DNA of 57,885 nucleotides from Acetobacteraceae bacterium (GTDB taxonomy: Bacteria > Pseudomonadota > Alphaproteobacteria > Acetobacterales > Acetobacteraceae): the NCBI GenBank assembly GCA_030041255.1, contig JASHOF010000030.1, positions 1 to 57,885 on the forward strand, read 5' to 3'. Positions 1 to 9,278 of the stretch are shown here, in pieces. The first letter of the stretch is position 1; each line of letters opens with the position of its first letter. The position numbers were made by a program, and so were the translations under genes. A model generated the notes under the pieces. That model was given only the letters and a program-made list of their open reading frames with translations. It searched no databases and had not been told where the DNA came from.

Positions 1-2
1 CC

Positions 3-683
3 GGCGGCACGAATGGCGCGGCACCATCCTCTGCTGCGCCGGCCCCCCTTCCGGCCGGCGGCGCGACCACGGAGGCGGCTCCCGCTGCTCCCGCTTCGGC
101 CCCGGCGACCCAGGAACCCGGGCAGGCGAGCGGACCTCAGCCTACCGGGGCGTCCAATGGGGCGTCCACCGGGGCATCCGTCGCGAATTCTCCCGCCCAG
201 GGCGCCGGCGCTGCCGCCGCCACCGAAAGTGCTGCGGCTGCTCCGAACTCCTTCCCCTCGGCGGCTCCCCCGGCCCATGCCCCTGCTTCGGCGGTCGGCT
301 CTCCTCTCGCCGCCGTTTCTGCGCTCGCCCCGCCGGCCCAGGCCGCGCCGGCGATTTCCGGGCGGATCGTCGTCCGGGTGATTGCCGAGTCCTGGATCGA
401 GGTCCGGGATGCCGGCGGGGCGGTTATTTTCACCAAGCTGATGCAGCCAGGCGAAAGCTGGACGGTGCCCAGGGAGCCCGGCCTGACCCTGACGACCGGA
501 AATGCCGGAGGGACACAACTCGTGGTTGATGGAACCGTGGGCGCGCCGCTCGGCGCGCCGGGCGAGGTCGAGCGGAACCAGCCGCTCGAGGCGGGGCTGA
601 TCAAAGCGGGTGCGCTGCCGGCACAGATCGCGGCTGCCACGGCACCGGACGGCGGCCACCCGAGCGGCAGGCCGGCGCCATGA
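3..683 (+). CDS. rodZ: RodZ C-terminal part (5' end outside window)
   Basis: The frame is open from the first bases and ends in TGA, so the N-terminus lies before the window. About 115 residues of Ala/Pro/Gly/Ser-rich linker are followed from about residue 119 by a compact beta-rich segment beginning [16 protein letters not shown], which matches the C-terminal DUF4115 domain of RodZ. RodZ is an inner-membrane protein that couples the MreB cytoskeleton to cell-wall elongation; this domain would sit in the periplasm. The cytoplasmic HTH and the membrane segment must lie upstream. The stop overlaps the ispG start in ATGA, suggesting translational coupling, and rodZ-ispG is a familiar alphaproteobacterial order. 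The family assignment is good; the linker alone would be uninformative. Confidence 0.85.
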   Translation, partial: GGTNGAAPSSAAPAPLPAGGATTEAAPAAPASAPATQEPGQASGPQPTGASNGASTGASVANSPAQGAGAAAATESAAAAPNSFPSAAPPAHAPASAVGSPLAAVSALAPPAQAAPAISGRIVVRVIAESWIEVRDAGGAVIFTKLMQPGESWTVPREPGLTLTTGNAGGTQLVVDGTVGAPLGAPGEVERNQPLEAGLIKAGALPAQIAAATAPDGGHPSGRPAP

Positions 684-1792
684 ATTATCGCCCCTACCAG
701 AAGATCGAGCGGCGGCGTTCGCGGCCTGTTCATGTCGGGCACGTTCCGGTCGGCGGCGATGCGCCGATCAGCGTGCAGACCATGACCAACACGCCGACCA
801 CCGATGTTCCCGCCACCATCGCGCAAATCCGCCGCTGCCAGCAGGCCGGGGCGGACATCGTGCGCGTGTCCTGCCCGGACCAGGAAAGTGCGCTGGCGCT
901 GAAGGAGATCGTGCGCGCGGTCGATGTCCCGATCGTCGCCGATATCCACTTCCATTATCGCCGCGCGATCGAGGCGGCGGAGAGCGGGGCCGCGTGCCTG
1001 CGCATCAACCCGGGAAACATCGGCAGCAACGAGCGGGTGAAAGAGGTCATCAAGGCGGCGCGCGATCACGACTGCTCGATGCGTATCGGCGTCAATGCCG
1101 GCTCTCTCGAGAAGCACCTGCTCGACAAGTACGGCGAGCCGAATCCCGAGGCGCTCGTAGAAAGTGCCCTGGAGCACGCAAAAATTCTGGAGGATAACGA
1201 CTTCCACGAGTTCAAGATCAGCGTCAAGGCATCCGACGTGTTCCTGGCCGTCACCGCCTACCAGCAGCTTGCGGAGGTGTGCGACCATCCATTGCATATC
1301 GGCATTACCGAGGCCGGCGGGCGGCGTACCGGCACCGTCAAGTCCGCGATCGGGCTTGGCAACCTGCTGTGGGCCGGCATCGGCGATACGGTGCGCGTTT
1401 CCCTCTCTGCGGAACCGGAGGAGGAGGTGCGGGTCGGCTGGGAGCTTCTGAAGTCGCTCGGCATCCGCCACCGCGGCGTGCGCATCATCTCCTGCCCGTC
1501 CTGTGCGCGGCAGGGTTTCAATGTCATCGAAACGGTCTCCGCGCTCGAGGAGAGGCTTGGCCATATCGAGACCCCGATCACGCTGTCGATCATCGGCTGT
1601 GTCGTCAACGGGCCGGGCGAGGCCCTGATGACCGATCTCGGCCTCACCGGAGGCGGGGCGGGGCGGCACATGATCTACCGTGCCGGGAAGACCGACCACA
1701 CGATTTCTGCCGACCGGCTGATCGATCACATCGTCGAGCTGGTCGAGGCGAAGGCGGCCGAACTCGCCCAGCCGAAGGCCGCCGCCGAATAA
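680..1792 (+). CDS. ispG: 4-hydroxy-3-methylbut-2-enyl diphosphate synthase IspG
   Basis: This is IspG (GcpE), the iron-sulfur enzyme that converts methylerythritol cyclodiphosphate to HMBPP in the non-mevalonate isoprenoid pathway. At 370 residues it has the usual bacterial two-domain length: an N-terminal TIM barrel opening [20 protein letters not shown], then the cluster domain with cysteines in [10 protein letters not shown] (near residue 271) and [10 protein letters not shown] (near 305), the expected C-x2-C and distant C ligands of the 4Fe-4S cluster. The ATG lies inside the rodZ stop (ATGA), so the two are probably co-translated. A small hairpin (TGCTGCG/CGCAGCA) follows the stop at about 1796-1819 but has no T tract. 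Confidence 0.97.
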   Translation: MNYRPYQKIERRRSRPVHVGHVPVGGDAPISVQTMTNTPTTDVPATIAQIRRCQQAGADIVRVSCPDQESALALKEIVRAVDVPIVADIHFHYRRAIEAAESGAACLRINPGNIGSNERVKEVIKAARDHDCSMRIGVNAGSLEKHLLDKYGEPNPEALVESALEHAKILEDNDFHEFKISVKASDVFLAVTAYQQLAEVCDHPLHIGITEAGGRRTGTVKSAIGLGNLLWAGIGDTVRVSLSAEPEEEVRVGWELLKSLGIRHRGVRIISCPSCARQGFNVIETVSALEERLGHIETPITLSIIGCVVNGPGEALMTDLGLTGGGAGRHMIYRAGKTDHTISADRLIDHIVELVEAKAAELAQPKAAAE

Positions 1793-1975
1793 AGCTGCTG
1801 CGCCTTCGCTCCCGCAGCATCAAGTCGTTCTTGAATCGGCGAAACTGGTCAGCCTAAGATTCTTCTTGGCCGGATCTGGGCGGAGTCGCGAGAGCTGGCT
1901 CAACCGTCCCGGCCTCTTGCCCTGCGACGAGGGCATTTCGCCTTCCGACCCGATGAAATCCCTATGGAGGAAAAA

Positions 1976-2536
1976 GTGGAAAGCAAGTTTGGGAATCCGG
2001 TGCCCCTCGGGCTGATCGGATTCGCAACGACGACGTGGCTGCTCAGCATGATCAATGCCGGGTGGGCGAGCGCCGCCGGCATGGGTGTGGTGCTGTCGAT
2101 GGCGCTCGCCTACGGCGGAACGGCACAGGCGCTGGCTGGTATTTTCTCCTACATCCGCGGCAACAGCTTCGCCACCGTGGCGTTCCTGAGCTACGGCGCA
2201 TTCTGGTGGTCGTTCGTGCTTTTGATTCATTTCTTTTTGGGTAAGACGCCGAACCCGTTCATCGGCTGGTACCTGTTCGTGTGGGGCGTCTTCACTTTCT
2301 ACATGTGGATCGCGACGTTCCGTCACAACATGGTGCTGCAGCTCGTCTTTCTTACGCTGTGGATCACTTTCCTGCTCCTGGCCATCGGGGCCTGGTTCGC
2401 TCTGCCGAGCATCAGTGTGCTCGGCGGTTACTTTGGTCTTCTCTGCGCGCTGTTTGCCGCCTACCTGTCGGCAGCCGAAATGATCAACGGCGACTACAAG
2501 CGCGAGGTGTTGCCGATCGGCTCCTTCGGCCACTGA
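1976..2536 (+). CDS. satP: acetate uptake transporter, SatP/GPR1-FUN34-YaaH family
   Basis: A hydrophobic protein of about 186 residues with the family signature NPVPLGL near the N-terminus and about six predicted membrane helices separated by short polar turns, ending with the typical AAEMINGDYKREVLPIG tail. Members carry acetate or succinate with protons across the inner membrane. I prefer GTG at 1976, because GGAGG at 1966-1970 sits five bases before it; the in-frame ATG at 1964 would place that Shine-Dalgarno inside the gene. It has no operon partner: ispG ends about 180 bases upstream and a GC-rich hairpin follows at 2564-2586. The substrate specificity is inferred from the family. Confidence 0.9.
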   Translation: MESKFGNPVPLGLIGFATTTWLLSMINAGWASAAGMGVVLSMALAYGGTAQALAGIFSYIRGNSFATVAFLSYGAFWWSFVLLIHFFLGKTPNPFIGWYLFVWGVFTFYMWIATFRHNMVLQLVFLTLWITFLLLAIGAWFALPSISVLGGYFGLLCALFAAYLSAAEMINGDYKREVLPIGSFGH

Positions 2537-2563
2537 GATCGATTCGTCGCCTCCGGAGTGCGG

Positions 2564-2586
2564 CGCGGATCCCGCCGGGATCCGCG
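2564..2586 (+). terminator. hairpin downstream of satP
   Basis: CGCGGATCCC, a GCC loop, and GGGATCCGCG form a perfect 10-bp stem 27 bases after the satP stop. There is no run of T after the stem (TCGCTTC follows), so it is either a weak intrinsic terminator or a transcript-end stabiliser. Confidence 0.5.
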
Positions 2587-2701
2587 TCGCTTCGGGCACG
2601 TGCTGTAAGCCCCGAAAGACGAGACACTCCGCCGCGCCCGTCAACGGCATCGCGAGATGGCGATGCAAGCAAAACAATGAAAGCGAAGGGAAGGACGAAC
2701 G

Positions 2702-2831
2702 AGTGTCCTGCCCCCGCCGTTTGCTGCCGCCGGCAGCAAACGAAAGGGGACGAGCACGCCACTGAAAATAAAGAGGTGTGTGCCGACCGCTAGGGTGCAT
2801 CCTACGGTATCAGGCGTTGGAGTCGGCACAC
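2702..2831 (+). repeat. dispersed repeat family 1, copy A (130 bp)
   Basis: This 130-base block recurs in inverted orientation at 46358-46487 with close to 90 percent identity by eye, and its first 35 or so bases recur at 17201-17236. It contains a perfect 10-bp stem with a three-base loop at 2719-2741 (arms GTTTGCTGCC and GGCAGCAAAC). Both full copies have the same ends (AGTGTCCTG and CGGCACAC). No transposase is attached, so it behaves like a REP or MITE-type intergenic element. Confidence 0.8.
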
Positions 2832-2851
2832 GAGTACCCCGAATCGAACGT

Positions 2852-2958
2852 GAGTGACACATATCCCCCGCGTCCGATCGCCATCTTTTCCCTCTCCCTT
2901 TGGGAGAGGGTAGGGTGAGGGCCTGGGTGAGGGTGAGTCACCCAACGACAAAAGTGGG
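2852..2958 (+). repeat. dispersed repeat family 2, copy A
   Basis: Begins GAGTGACACATATCCCC, contains the inverted arms CCCTCTCCC and GGGAGAGGG, and ends near GACAAAAGTGGG. The same start, middle and end recur in the same order at 21275-21401, where a 42-base palindrome splits the central hairpin. A shorter relative with the CCCTCTCCC hairpin lies at about 17126-17190. It follows immediately on family 1 copy A, so the two may travel together. Confidence 0.7.
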
Positions 2959-3237
2959 CTGGCCGGCGCGAGGCCCGGACGGCCCTGCCTGCGGCGTCCG
3001 GCTCAGCGATCTGCCGCCTTTCTCAGATGCGGGAAATTGCCGTTCACGGCTTGCCCGGCCGGCGCCGGAGCGGCAGGATAGGAGAGGCCCGTCAATGGGC
3101 CGAAGCGCTGCCGCGTCTTCTGCTCGCCGCAGCGCCCGTGTGCTTTGCCGAGGAACGCTTCCCGCCAACATGCAGACCGCTCCCTTCCGTTGCGGCACCA
3201 GGAGGCCGCTCATCCCCGTGCGACCCGGATTGGCCGC

Positions 3238-4473
3238 ATGAGCCCGCTCCAGCCTGCCCGGGGCACCAGGGACCTGATCGGCGAAGAACTGCGCCGCCAT
3301 CGCCACGTGATCGAGACGGCGCGGCGGATTGCCGGGACGTTCGGCTTCGAGGAATGGGCGACACCCGTCTTCGAGGACACGCGCGTCTTCTCGCGCACGC
3401 TCGGGGAGACCTCGGACGTGGTGATGAAGGAAATGTACAGCTTCACCGACCGCTCCGGCGAAAGCCTGACGCTGCGCCCGGAGGCCACCGCCGGAGTCTG
3501 CCGGGCACTGGTTTCCAATGGCCTCACACAGTCGTTGCCGCAGAAGGTGTTTTATGCCGGCCCGATGTTCCGCTACGAACGGCCGCAGAAGGGACGCTAC
3601 CGGCAGTTCCATCAGATCGATATCGAGCTGATCGGCCCGGCGCATCCGCTGGCCGACGCGGAAGTGATGGCCTGCGGCCATTCTATCCTCGAAGCGCTCG
3701 GGGTCGCCGAAGGAGTGACGCTGGAGATCAACACGCTCGGGGATGCGGCAAGCCGCGCTGCCTGGCGGGCCGCGCTGGTTGCCTATTTCACCGCCCGCCG
3801 CGCTGAGCTTTCGGCGGAGAGCCAGGCACGGCTCGAGCGTAATCCGCTGCGCATCATCGATTCCAAGGAGCGTGCCGACCAGCCCATCATCGCCGGGGCC
3901 CCGGTCATCGCGCCCTGCCTCACGCCCTCGGCGGCGGCTTTCTATGCCGGCGTAAAGGAGGGGCTGTCGCGCTTCGGCGTGCCGTTCCGCGACAATCCGC
4001 GGATCGTGCGCGGGCTCGACTATTACGGCCACACGGCGTTCGAGTTCGTCACCACCGGGCTCGGCGCGCAGGGAACGGTGATGGCGGGAGGGCGCTATGA
4101 CGGGCTGGTTGCCGAGATGGGCGGTCCACCCATTCCGGCGGTTGGCTGGGCAGCCGGGGTCGAGCGGCTTGCCATGCTGCTGCCTGCGGTGCCGGAAGCG
4201 GCAGCGCCCGTTGCGGTGGTGCCGATTGCCCCCGGGCTCGAAGCCGATGCCATTGCAATCCTGCAACGGTTGCGGCGGGAAGGCATCCGTGCCGAGCTGG
4301 AGTATACGGGAAGCCTGCGCCGGCGGATGGAACGCGCCAACCGGATCGGTGCGCGCTGGGCCGTGATTCTCGGCGAGGCGGAGCGAGGGCGGGGCAGCGT
4401 GCAGTTGAAGGACCTCGCGTCGGGTGCGCAGAGCGAGGTTCCCGAAGCAGACCTGATCGCCCGCCTCTCATGA
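3238..4473 (+). CDS. hisS: histidine--tRNA ligase
   Basis: Class II aminoacyl-tRNA synthetase that charges tRNA-His. The 411-residue product shows motif 2 ([16 protein letters not shown], about residue 116), the histidine-binding [13 protein letters not shown], motif 3 around [13 protein letters not shown] with [10 protein letters not shown], and a C-terminal anticodon-binding domain. ATG 3238 ([13 protein letters not shown]) fits the family N-terminus; an upstream in-frame start at 3145 would add 31 Arg-rich residues of non-coding character. The stop overlaps the prfA start (ATGA), so hisS and prfA form a coupled pair. Confidence 0.97.
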   Translation: MSPLQPARGTRDLIGEELRRHRHVIETARRIAGTFGFEEWATPVFEDTRVFSRTLGETSDVVMKEMYSFTDRSGESLTLRPEATAGVCRALVSNGLTQSLPQKVFYAGPMFRYERPQKGRYRQFHQIDIELIGPAHPLADAEVMACGHSILEALGVAEGVTLEINTLGDAASRAAWRAALVAYFTARRAELSAESQARLERNPLRIIDSKERADQPIIAGAPVIAPCLTPSAAAFYAGVKEGLSRFGVPFRDNPRIVRGLDYYGHTAFEFVTTGLGAQGTVMAGGRYDGLVAEMGGPPIPAVGWAAGVERLAMLLPAVPEAAAPVAVVPIAPGLEADAIAILQRLRREGIRAELEYTGSLRRRMERANRIGARWAVILGEAERGRGSVQLKDLASGAQSEVPEADLIARLS

Positions 4474-5525
4474 GCCTGTCCGGGCGGCTGGCCCGCATCC
4501 TTGCGCGGAGCGAAGCTCTGAAGGCCGAGCTTGCCCTGGGGCACAGCGGGGAAAGCTCGATCCGGGCCGCGAAGGAGTTCTCGGAGCTGGCACCGCTGGT
4601 CCAGCGCATTGCCGCGCTCGAGGCGGCGGAGCGGGCGCGCAGAGAAGCCCTGCCGCTGCTCTCCGATCCCGAGCTTGGCGAGCTTGCGGCGGCCGAGATC
4701 AAGGAGTTGAGCGAGCGCATCCCGCGCCTCGAGCAGGAACTGAGAGTGGCCCTGCTGCCACGCGATGCAGCGGACGAGAAGAGCGCGATCCTCGAGGTGC
4801 GCCCGGCCGCCGGCGGAGCGGAGGCAGCCCTGTTCGCGGCCCAACTTTTTGCCATGTACCGGCGCTACGCCGAAGTGCGAGGCTGGCGCTTCGAAGTTCT
4901 CGGCTATGACCCGAGCGAGCTCGACGGTCTTCGCGAAGGGATCGCCGAGATCACCGGCAAGGGGGTGTTCGCGCGCCTGAAGTTCGAGTCGGGCGTGCAT
5001 CGGGTGCAGCGGGTGCCGGAGACGGAGAGCCAGGGCCGCATCCATACCTCGACGGTGACCGTGGCGGTGCTGCCGGAAGCCGGGGAGGTCGATGTCGCGA
5101 TCAACGACGCCGATCTTCGCATCGATGTCTTCCGCGCCTCCGGGGCCGGCGGCCAGCACGTCAACAAGACGGAAAGCGCCGTCAGGATCACGCATCTTCC
5201 GAGCGGCATCGTCGTTTCGATGCAGGAGGAGAAGAGCCAGCACAAGAACCGCGCGAAGGCGATGAAAATCCTGCGGGCGCGGCTCTACGAGCGCAACCGG
5301 GCGGAGTTGGCCGCGACCCGCGCTGCCGACCGCCGCGCCCAGGTCGGCACCGGCGATCGTTCGGAACGCATCCGGACCTACAATTTCCCGCAGGGGCGCG
5401 TGACCGACCATCGCATCGGCCTCACTCTCTACAAGCTCGACCGCATCCTCGAGGGCGATCTCGATCCGCTGATCGACCCGCTGATCGCGGAGGATGCGGC
5501 GCAGCGGCTCGCCGCGGAGGAGTGA
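4470..5525 (+). CDS. prfA: peptide chain release factor 1
   Basis: RF1 recognises UAA and UAG in the ribosomal A site and triggers peptide release. The 351 residues include the codon-recognition region with the P-x-T tripeptide (PET in [14 protein letters not shown], about residue 190) and the catalytic GGQ loop in [15 protein letters not shown] (about residue 230), followed by the basic stretch [17 protein letters not shown]-x-T rather than S-P-F separates RF1 from RF2. It is coupled to hisS by a four-base overlap. The methyltransferase prmC, which often follows, is not present in the 220 bases downstream. Confidence 0.97.
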   Translation: MSLSGRLARILARSEALKAELALGHSGESSIRAAKEFSELAPLVQRIAALEAAERARREALPLLSDPELGELAAAEIKELSERIPRLEQELRVALLPRDAADEKSAILEVRPAAGGAEAALFAAQLFAMYRRYAEVRGWRFEVLGYDPSELDGLREGIAEITGKGVFARLKFESGVHRVQRVPETESQGRIHTSTVTVAVLPEAGEVDVAINDADLRIDVFRASGAGGQHVNKTESAVRITHLPSGIVVSMQEEKSQHKNRAKAMKILRARLYERNRAELAATRAADRRAQVGTGDRSERIRTYNFPQGRVTDHRIGLTLYKLDRILEGDLDPLIDPLIAEDAAQRLAAEE

Positions 5526-5748
5526 GGGTGGGCGGCGAAGGAGTGTCCGCCGTCAAGGCGGCGCACCGCCGTTGCAGGCGCCGGGCTTGGCGGTTAGGGT
5601 AGGGCGGGCCGGGAAGCGGCCGCGGGCGTTCAACTTATCAAGGCAGCATCAGCGAAACTTTTCCTCTGGTGCGCCCCCTGGTGGTGGTCACAGAGCGGCG
5701 CTGCGCGGCAGCGAGGCTCGACGACCCATTTCATAAGGAACGGTGCCG

Positions 5749-6528
5749 ATGCCCGTACTCGATCGCTTCCGCCTCGATGGCAAGCGCCTGTTCATCACCG
5801 GCGGCAGCCGCGGGCTCGGACGGGAGATGGCGCTGGCGATCGCCGAGGCCGGCGCCGATGTCGTGCTGGTGGGGCGTGACAGCGAGAGCCTGGCCCGCAC
5901 GGCAGCCGAGATTGGCGCCCGCGGGCGCGAGGCATGGTCGATCACGGCCGATGCCGGCACCCCGGATGGTTGCGAGCGGGCGTGCCGCGAGGCGCTGGCA
6001 CTCGGGCCGATCGACATCCTGATCAACAATATCGGCGGCCGGAGGATCAGCATTCCGCTGGAGGATGAACCGCTCGAAGTGTGGTCTGCGCTGATGGATC
6101 TCAACCTGACTGCGACGTTCCTCTGCACCAGGCTGATCGGAGGCTCCATGCTCGAGCGAGGGCAAGGCGGGCGGGTCATCAATATCGCTTCGATCAGCGG
6201 GTTGATCGCCAATCGTGGCGTCGGCGGGCGGCATTACGAGACGGCGAAAGCGGCGGTGGTGCACTTCACCCGCGCGGTCGCCGCCGACTGGGCAGGGCGT
6301 GGGGTGACGGTGAACGCCATCCTGCCGGGCGGGTTCATGACGGAACCGAACCAGCGCTGGGCGCGCGAGCAGCCGGAGATCATCTCTGCGTTCAAGGCCC
6401 AGATCCCGATCGGCGATTTCGGCCAGCCGGAAGATCTCGGGCCGCTCGCCGTCTATCTGGCGAGCGAGGCATCCCGCTACATGACCGGCGCCGCGCTGGT
6501 GATCGATGGCGGCTACACCCTCTGGTGA
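5749..6528 (+). CDS. SDR-family NAD(P)-dependent oxidoreductase
   Basis: Classical short-chain dehydrogenase of 259 residues: TGGSRGLG nucleotide-binding turn (about residues 17-24), NNIGG in place of the usual NNAG, IASISG with the catalytic Ser, YETAK with the Tyr and Lys, and the C-terminal YMTGAALVIDGGYTLW. Overall it resembles gluconate 5-dehydrogenase or 3-oxoacyl reductase type members, but the substrate cannot be read from sequence. AAGGAA at 5735-5740 lies eight bases before ATG 5749; GTG at 5743 is the alternative. It stands alone on the plus strand, converging on the next gene. Confidence 0.9.
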   Translation: MPVLDRFRLDGKRLFITGGSRGLGREMALAIAEAGADVVLVGRDSESLARTAAEIGARGREAWSITADAGTPDGCERACREALALGPIDILINNIGGRRISIPLEDEPLEVWSALMDLNLTATFLCTRLIGGSMLERGQGGRVINIASISGLIANRGVGGRHYETAKAAVVHFTRAVAADWAGRGVTVNAILPGGFMTEPNQRWAREQPEIISAFKAQIPIGDFGQPEDLGPLAVYLASEASRYMTGAALVIDGGYTLW

Positions 6529-6538
6529 GGCCGCCGCG

Positions 6539-6910
6539 TCAGCCCTCGCTTTCCGGCAGCGTTTCCGTCTTGAGGGGCAGCACGGCGCCGAGCCAGGCTG
6601 CGTGCAGCGTATGGTCGTCGCGCGGACGGCCGGTTTCGGGATGCAGGAGAATCGTCAGGCCCGTGCGGTTGAGCATCAGGAAGGGGGCGAGGCGAGGGAA
6701 CAATTCCGGGGAGAAAGCGATCTGGTACATCGCGCCCGGATGCGGCCCGACCGGGACGTCATGCCAGCTTCCCATCCTGGCCGGGAAGCGTGTCTCTACC
6801 CGTTCGCGCAGACGGGCGGCTCGCGCGCGGCTCTCCGGGTCTTTCGGGTCGTAATAGACGTGCGCGTGCCAGGCCGTGATGGCGGTCGGGTTCTTCGCCG
6901 GCTCGGACAT
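6539..6910 (-). CDS. DOPA 4,5-dioxygenase family protein
   Basis: A 123-residue protein with the pattern of the DOPA dioxygenase family (PF08883): the metal-type motif AWHAHVYYD near the N-terminus, GPHPGAMYQIAF in the middle, and LHPETGRPRDDHTLHAAWLG near the end. Plant members cleave DOPA; the bacterial relatives are mostly uncharacterised small metal-binding proteins. ATG 6910 is chosen because AAGGGGAA precedes it. It is divergent from the luciferase-like gene at 6999 with an 88-base gap, so the two may share a control region. The exact reaction is unknown. Confidence 0.8.
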   Translation of the reverse strand: MSEPAKNPTAITAWHAHVYYDPKDPESRARAARLRERVETRFPARMGSWHDVPVGPHPGAMYQIAFSPELFPRLAPFLMLNRTGLTILLHPETGRPRDDHTLHAAWLGAVLPLKTETLPESEG

Positions 6911-6998
6911 GATGTTCCCCTTGCGAGCGTCCCTCGGCGGGTTGGCGGGCGGGTGCGCGGGATGGCATAGTCCCGGGGCGCTCCGGGGGAAGCATGCC

Positions 6999-8168
6999 AT
7001 GATCAAGCGATTCCACGTCCTTTATGTGGGCCAGATCGCGCTTGACAATGTGGGGCGGAGCGGCACGCCGGCAAACGAACGCCGCTATCCGAGCGAACGG
7101 CTGTCCGAGGCGCTCTGGAATGCACGTGACATCGCCCGCGTCATGGACGAGTGCGGCTTCTATGCGCTCTGGACCGCCGAGCATCATTTCCAGCGCGAAG
7201 GCTATGAGTGCCTGCCGAACCTCATCCAGCTCGGGCTCTGGCTTGCCATGCAAACGCGCCGCCTCAAATTCGGCTGCGCCTTCAACGTGCTGCCGATGTG
7301 GCATCCGATCCGCCTCGCGGAGGACTACGCGATGGCCGACATCGTGACGGATGGGCGCGTCATCATGGGGGTGGGCCGCGGCTATCACACGCGGGAGGTC
7401 GAAACGTTCGGCGGGCCGCTGATCGATGCGGAGAAGAACCGTGCCTGGTTCGAGGAGGGGCTCGAACTGCTGCTCGCCTGCTTCAACGAGGAGTCTTTTC
7501 ACTTCAAGGGAAAATTCTTCGAATGTCCGCCGCCGGTGGAGTACCGCGGATACCGGCTTTCGGAAATCACGATGGTGCCCCGGCCGAAGCACCTGCCGGT
7601 CGAGATCTGGATGCCGATCGCGAGCGGCCGCACGATCGAGCTGATGGCGCGGCACGGGCTGAAGGCGATGGTGACGCTGAACGGCGAGAAGATCCTGGAT
7701 GACGTGGTGCGCGCCTATCAGGCGGCGTGCCGCCAGTACGGGCGGGAGAAGAAGCTCGGCGAAGACATGATCTGGGGCGCCGGCCTGTGCCTGGCGGAAA
7801 ACCGCGAGGCGGCGATCCGCATGATCGAGCCGGCGCACGACGAGCGCTTCAAGTGGTTCGCACCGTTCGGCTTCGTTCGCTACGCCGACAAGGAGGGCCG
7901 CACCTGGGGCACGCCCGGCGCCCCGACGGGGGTGCCCTCGCTTGCCGACGGGATCGCGCAGAAGGCCTGGTTCTGCGGAACGCCGGCCGAGGTGATCGCC
8001 GGCATCCGCTCGATCGAGGCGAAATATCCGGGGCTCGAGGACTTCATGATCCACTGGGCCGAGGGAATGGGGCCGGAGGAGTTCGTCCGCCAGCTTCGCT
8101 GGTTCGCGCGCGATGTGATGCCGGCTTTCGCTGCCGGGGTGCCGGCAGAGGCGGCGGTTGCCGGCTGA
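6999..8168 (+). CDS. LLM-class flavin-dependent oxidoreductase
   Basis: Luciferase-like monooxygenase of 389 residues, FMN-dependent with reduced flavin. The N-terminal barrel strand, the WTAEHHFQREGYECLPN segment (the EHH family hallmark, near residue 55), DIVTDGRVIMGVGRGYHTREVETFG, and the later FCGTPAEVIAGI helix are all present. Such enzymes oxidise diverse organic compounds; no substrate can be inferred. ATG 6999 follows GGGGGAAG; upstream in-frame starts from 6876 run into the divergent gene. It converges on the MBL-fold hydrolase with only 12 bases between stops. Confidence 0.9.
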   Translation: MIKRFHVLYVGQIALDNVGRSGTPANERRYPSERLSEALWNARDIARVMDECGFYALWTAEHHFQREGYECLPNLIQLGLWLAMQTRRLKFGCAFNVLPMWHPIRLAEDYAMADIVTDGRVIMGVGRGYHTREVETFGGPLIDAEKNRAWFEEGLELLLACFNEESFHFKGKFFECPPPVEYRGYRLSEITMVPRPKHLPVEIWMPIASGRTIELMARHGLKAMVTLNGEKILDDVVRAYQAACRQYGREKKLGEDMIWGAGLCLAENREAAIRMIEPAHDERFKWFAPFGFVRYADKEGRTWGTPGAPTGVPSLADGIAQKAWFCGTPAEVIAGIRSIEAKYPGLEDFMIHWAEGMGPEEFVRQLRWFARDVMPAFAAGVPAEAAVAG

Positions 8169-8180
8169 GATCCGCTCGCC

Positions 8181-9056
8181 TCAAGGTGAAACGGGAGTGC
8201 AACGGAAACCGTCGCCCCAGCGCGTGATGCGCCCGCTGGAGGGGCTCGGGAAATGCACGGTGCAGCAGAGCGTCTCGGTGTCGCAGTAGCGCTCGAGGAA
8301 GCCGCGGCGGGTGGCGGCAGCCTGGTTCGGATCGAAGTCCACGCGCATGGAAATCTGCGGGTAGCGCGCTTGCAGGGGGGAATGGATCAGGTCGCCGGTG
8401 AGCGCGGCGAGATCGCGGCCGCGGCCGAGCGCCACCGCGAAATGGTCGGGCGTGTGGCCCGGGGTCGGCATCAGCCGGACATGATCGTCGAGCGCGTAGT
8501 CGCTGCGCACCAGATCCGCCTGCCTGGCATCGAGGATGGGAAGCACGCTGTCGGCGATGCAGCCGATCGGCTCGCGGGCGTGCAGGGCCGTCCAGTGGGC
8601 CAGCTCGCGCTCTGAGAAAAGGTAGCGCGCGTTGGGGAAGGTCGGCACCCAGCGGCCGTTCTCGAGCCGTGTGTTCCAGCCGACATGATCGACATGCAGG
8701 TGGGTGCACATCACGATATCGATATCCTGGGGCGAAACGCCGGCGGCCTTCAGGTTCCGCATGAAGCTGTCGCCCTTCAGCATGTGCCAGAACGGACGCT
8801 CCGGCCGCGGCTTGTCGTTGCCGACGCAGCTATCCACCAGGATCGTGTGGTGCGGCGTGCGAACGAGGTAGGATTGCACCGCGAGGACGACCTTGGAGGT
8901 TCCGGGCTCGAACGCCTCGGGCTCGAGCCAGGAGCGGTTCTCCGCCAGCAGTTCGGGAGTGAGGGTGGGGAAGAACGTGAAGGCGTCGAACAGCGGCTGC
9001 TGCTGCTCGAGAATGCGGCTGACCGTGATCTCGCCGAGTTCGAACGTGGTGTTCAT
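8181..9056 (-). CDS. MBL-fold metallo-hydrolase
   Basis: Metallo-beta-lactamase superfamily hydrolase of 291 residues with the zinc motif THLHVDHVGW (about residue 112), a second histidine in PTPGHTPDHF and the aspartate in ALTGDLIHSP. It resembles lactonase/glyoxalase-type members (quorum-quenching or general hydrolase), without features that settle the substrate. GGGAGG lies about eight bases before ATG 9056; an in-frame ATG at 9080 is possible. It is transcribed away from the ABC exporter gene across a 220-base gap holding a tandem repeat. Confidence 0.88.
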   Translation of the reverse strand: MNTTFELGEITVSRILEQQQPLFDAFTFFPTLTPELLAENRSWLEPEAFEPGTSKVVLAVQSYLVRTPHHTILVDSCVGNDKPRPERPFWHMLKGDSFMRNLKAAGVSPQDIDIVMCTHLHVDHVGWNTRLENGRWVPTFPNARYLFSERELAHWTALHAREPIGCIADSVLPILDARQADLVRSDYALDDHVRLMPTPGHTPDHFAVALGRGRDLAALTGDLIHSPLQARYPQISMRVDFDPNQAAATRRGFLERYCDTETLCCTVHFPSPSSGRITRWGDGFRCTPVSP

Positions 9057-9176
9057 GAGGATGGCCTCCCGCACTGCCACCAGAGGCTAACGGCCGGTTG
9101 GCAAGGGGCAAGGGAGGGTCGGCATCCGGCATTCGCGCAGGGCCGGCTGCCGGCGGCAAGGCTTGCCGTCACCTGC

Positions 9177-9228
9177 CGTTCCCCAGGGCCGTTCCCCAGG
9201 GCCGTTCCCCAGGGCCGTTCCCAAGGGC
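9177..9228 (+). repeat. tandem 13-bp repeat, four units
   Basis: Four head-to-tail copies of CGTTCCCCAGGGC; the first three are identical and the last reads CCCAAGGG. It sits in the divergent gap between the MBL hydrolase and the ABC exporter gene, 50 bases before the exporter start. Confidence 0.9.
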
Positions 9229-9278
9229 GTCGGCATGCCCGATGATCGTCCTCTGAAATCCTGACCCGATCGACCCGC

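Larger units (their letters stand above)
2537..3237. other. gene-free stretch between satP and hisS
   Basis: About 700 bases with no convincing gene. The left part holds the satP hairpin, then two adjacent copies of dispersed repeats (2702-2831 and 2852-2958). From 2960 to 3237 the DNA is GC-rich without recognisable protein in any frame; the open frames there (2900-3241, 3027-3806) read as Arg/Pro/Ala-rich shadows of hisS or of the repeats. The hisS promoter must lie here but I cannot pick out a convincing -35/-10 pair. Confidence 0.6.

Noticed and set aside
2838-2856. GTTCGATTC on the minus strand, like a tRNA T-loop
   Set aside because: The flanks do not pair as a T stem, no anticodon or acceptor arm can be drawn, and the motif straddles the edge of a dispersed repeat.
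2641-2862. Short open frame on minus matching one on plus at 46276-46500
   Set aside because: The peptide similarity comes only from the shared 130-bp repeat; neither has a ribosome site and the frames extend into unrelated sequence.
2938-4266. 442-codon open frame on the minus strand
   Set aside because: Antisense to hisS; no recognisable family.
9177-9228. Tandem units as a possible CRISPR fragment
   Set aside because: Units are directly abutting with no spacers and only 13 bp long, and there are no cas genes.
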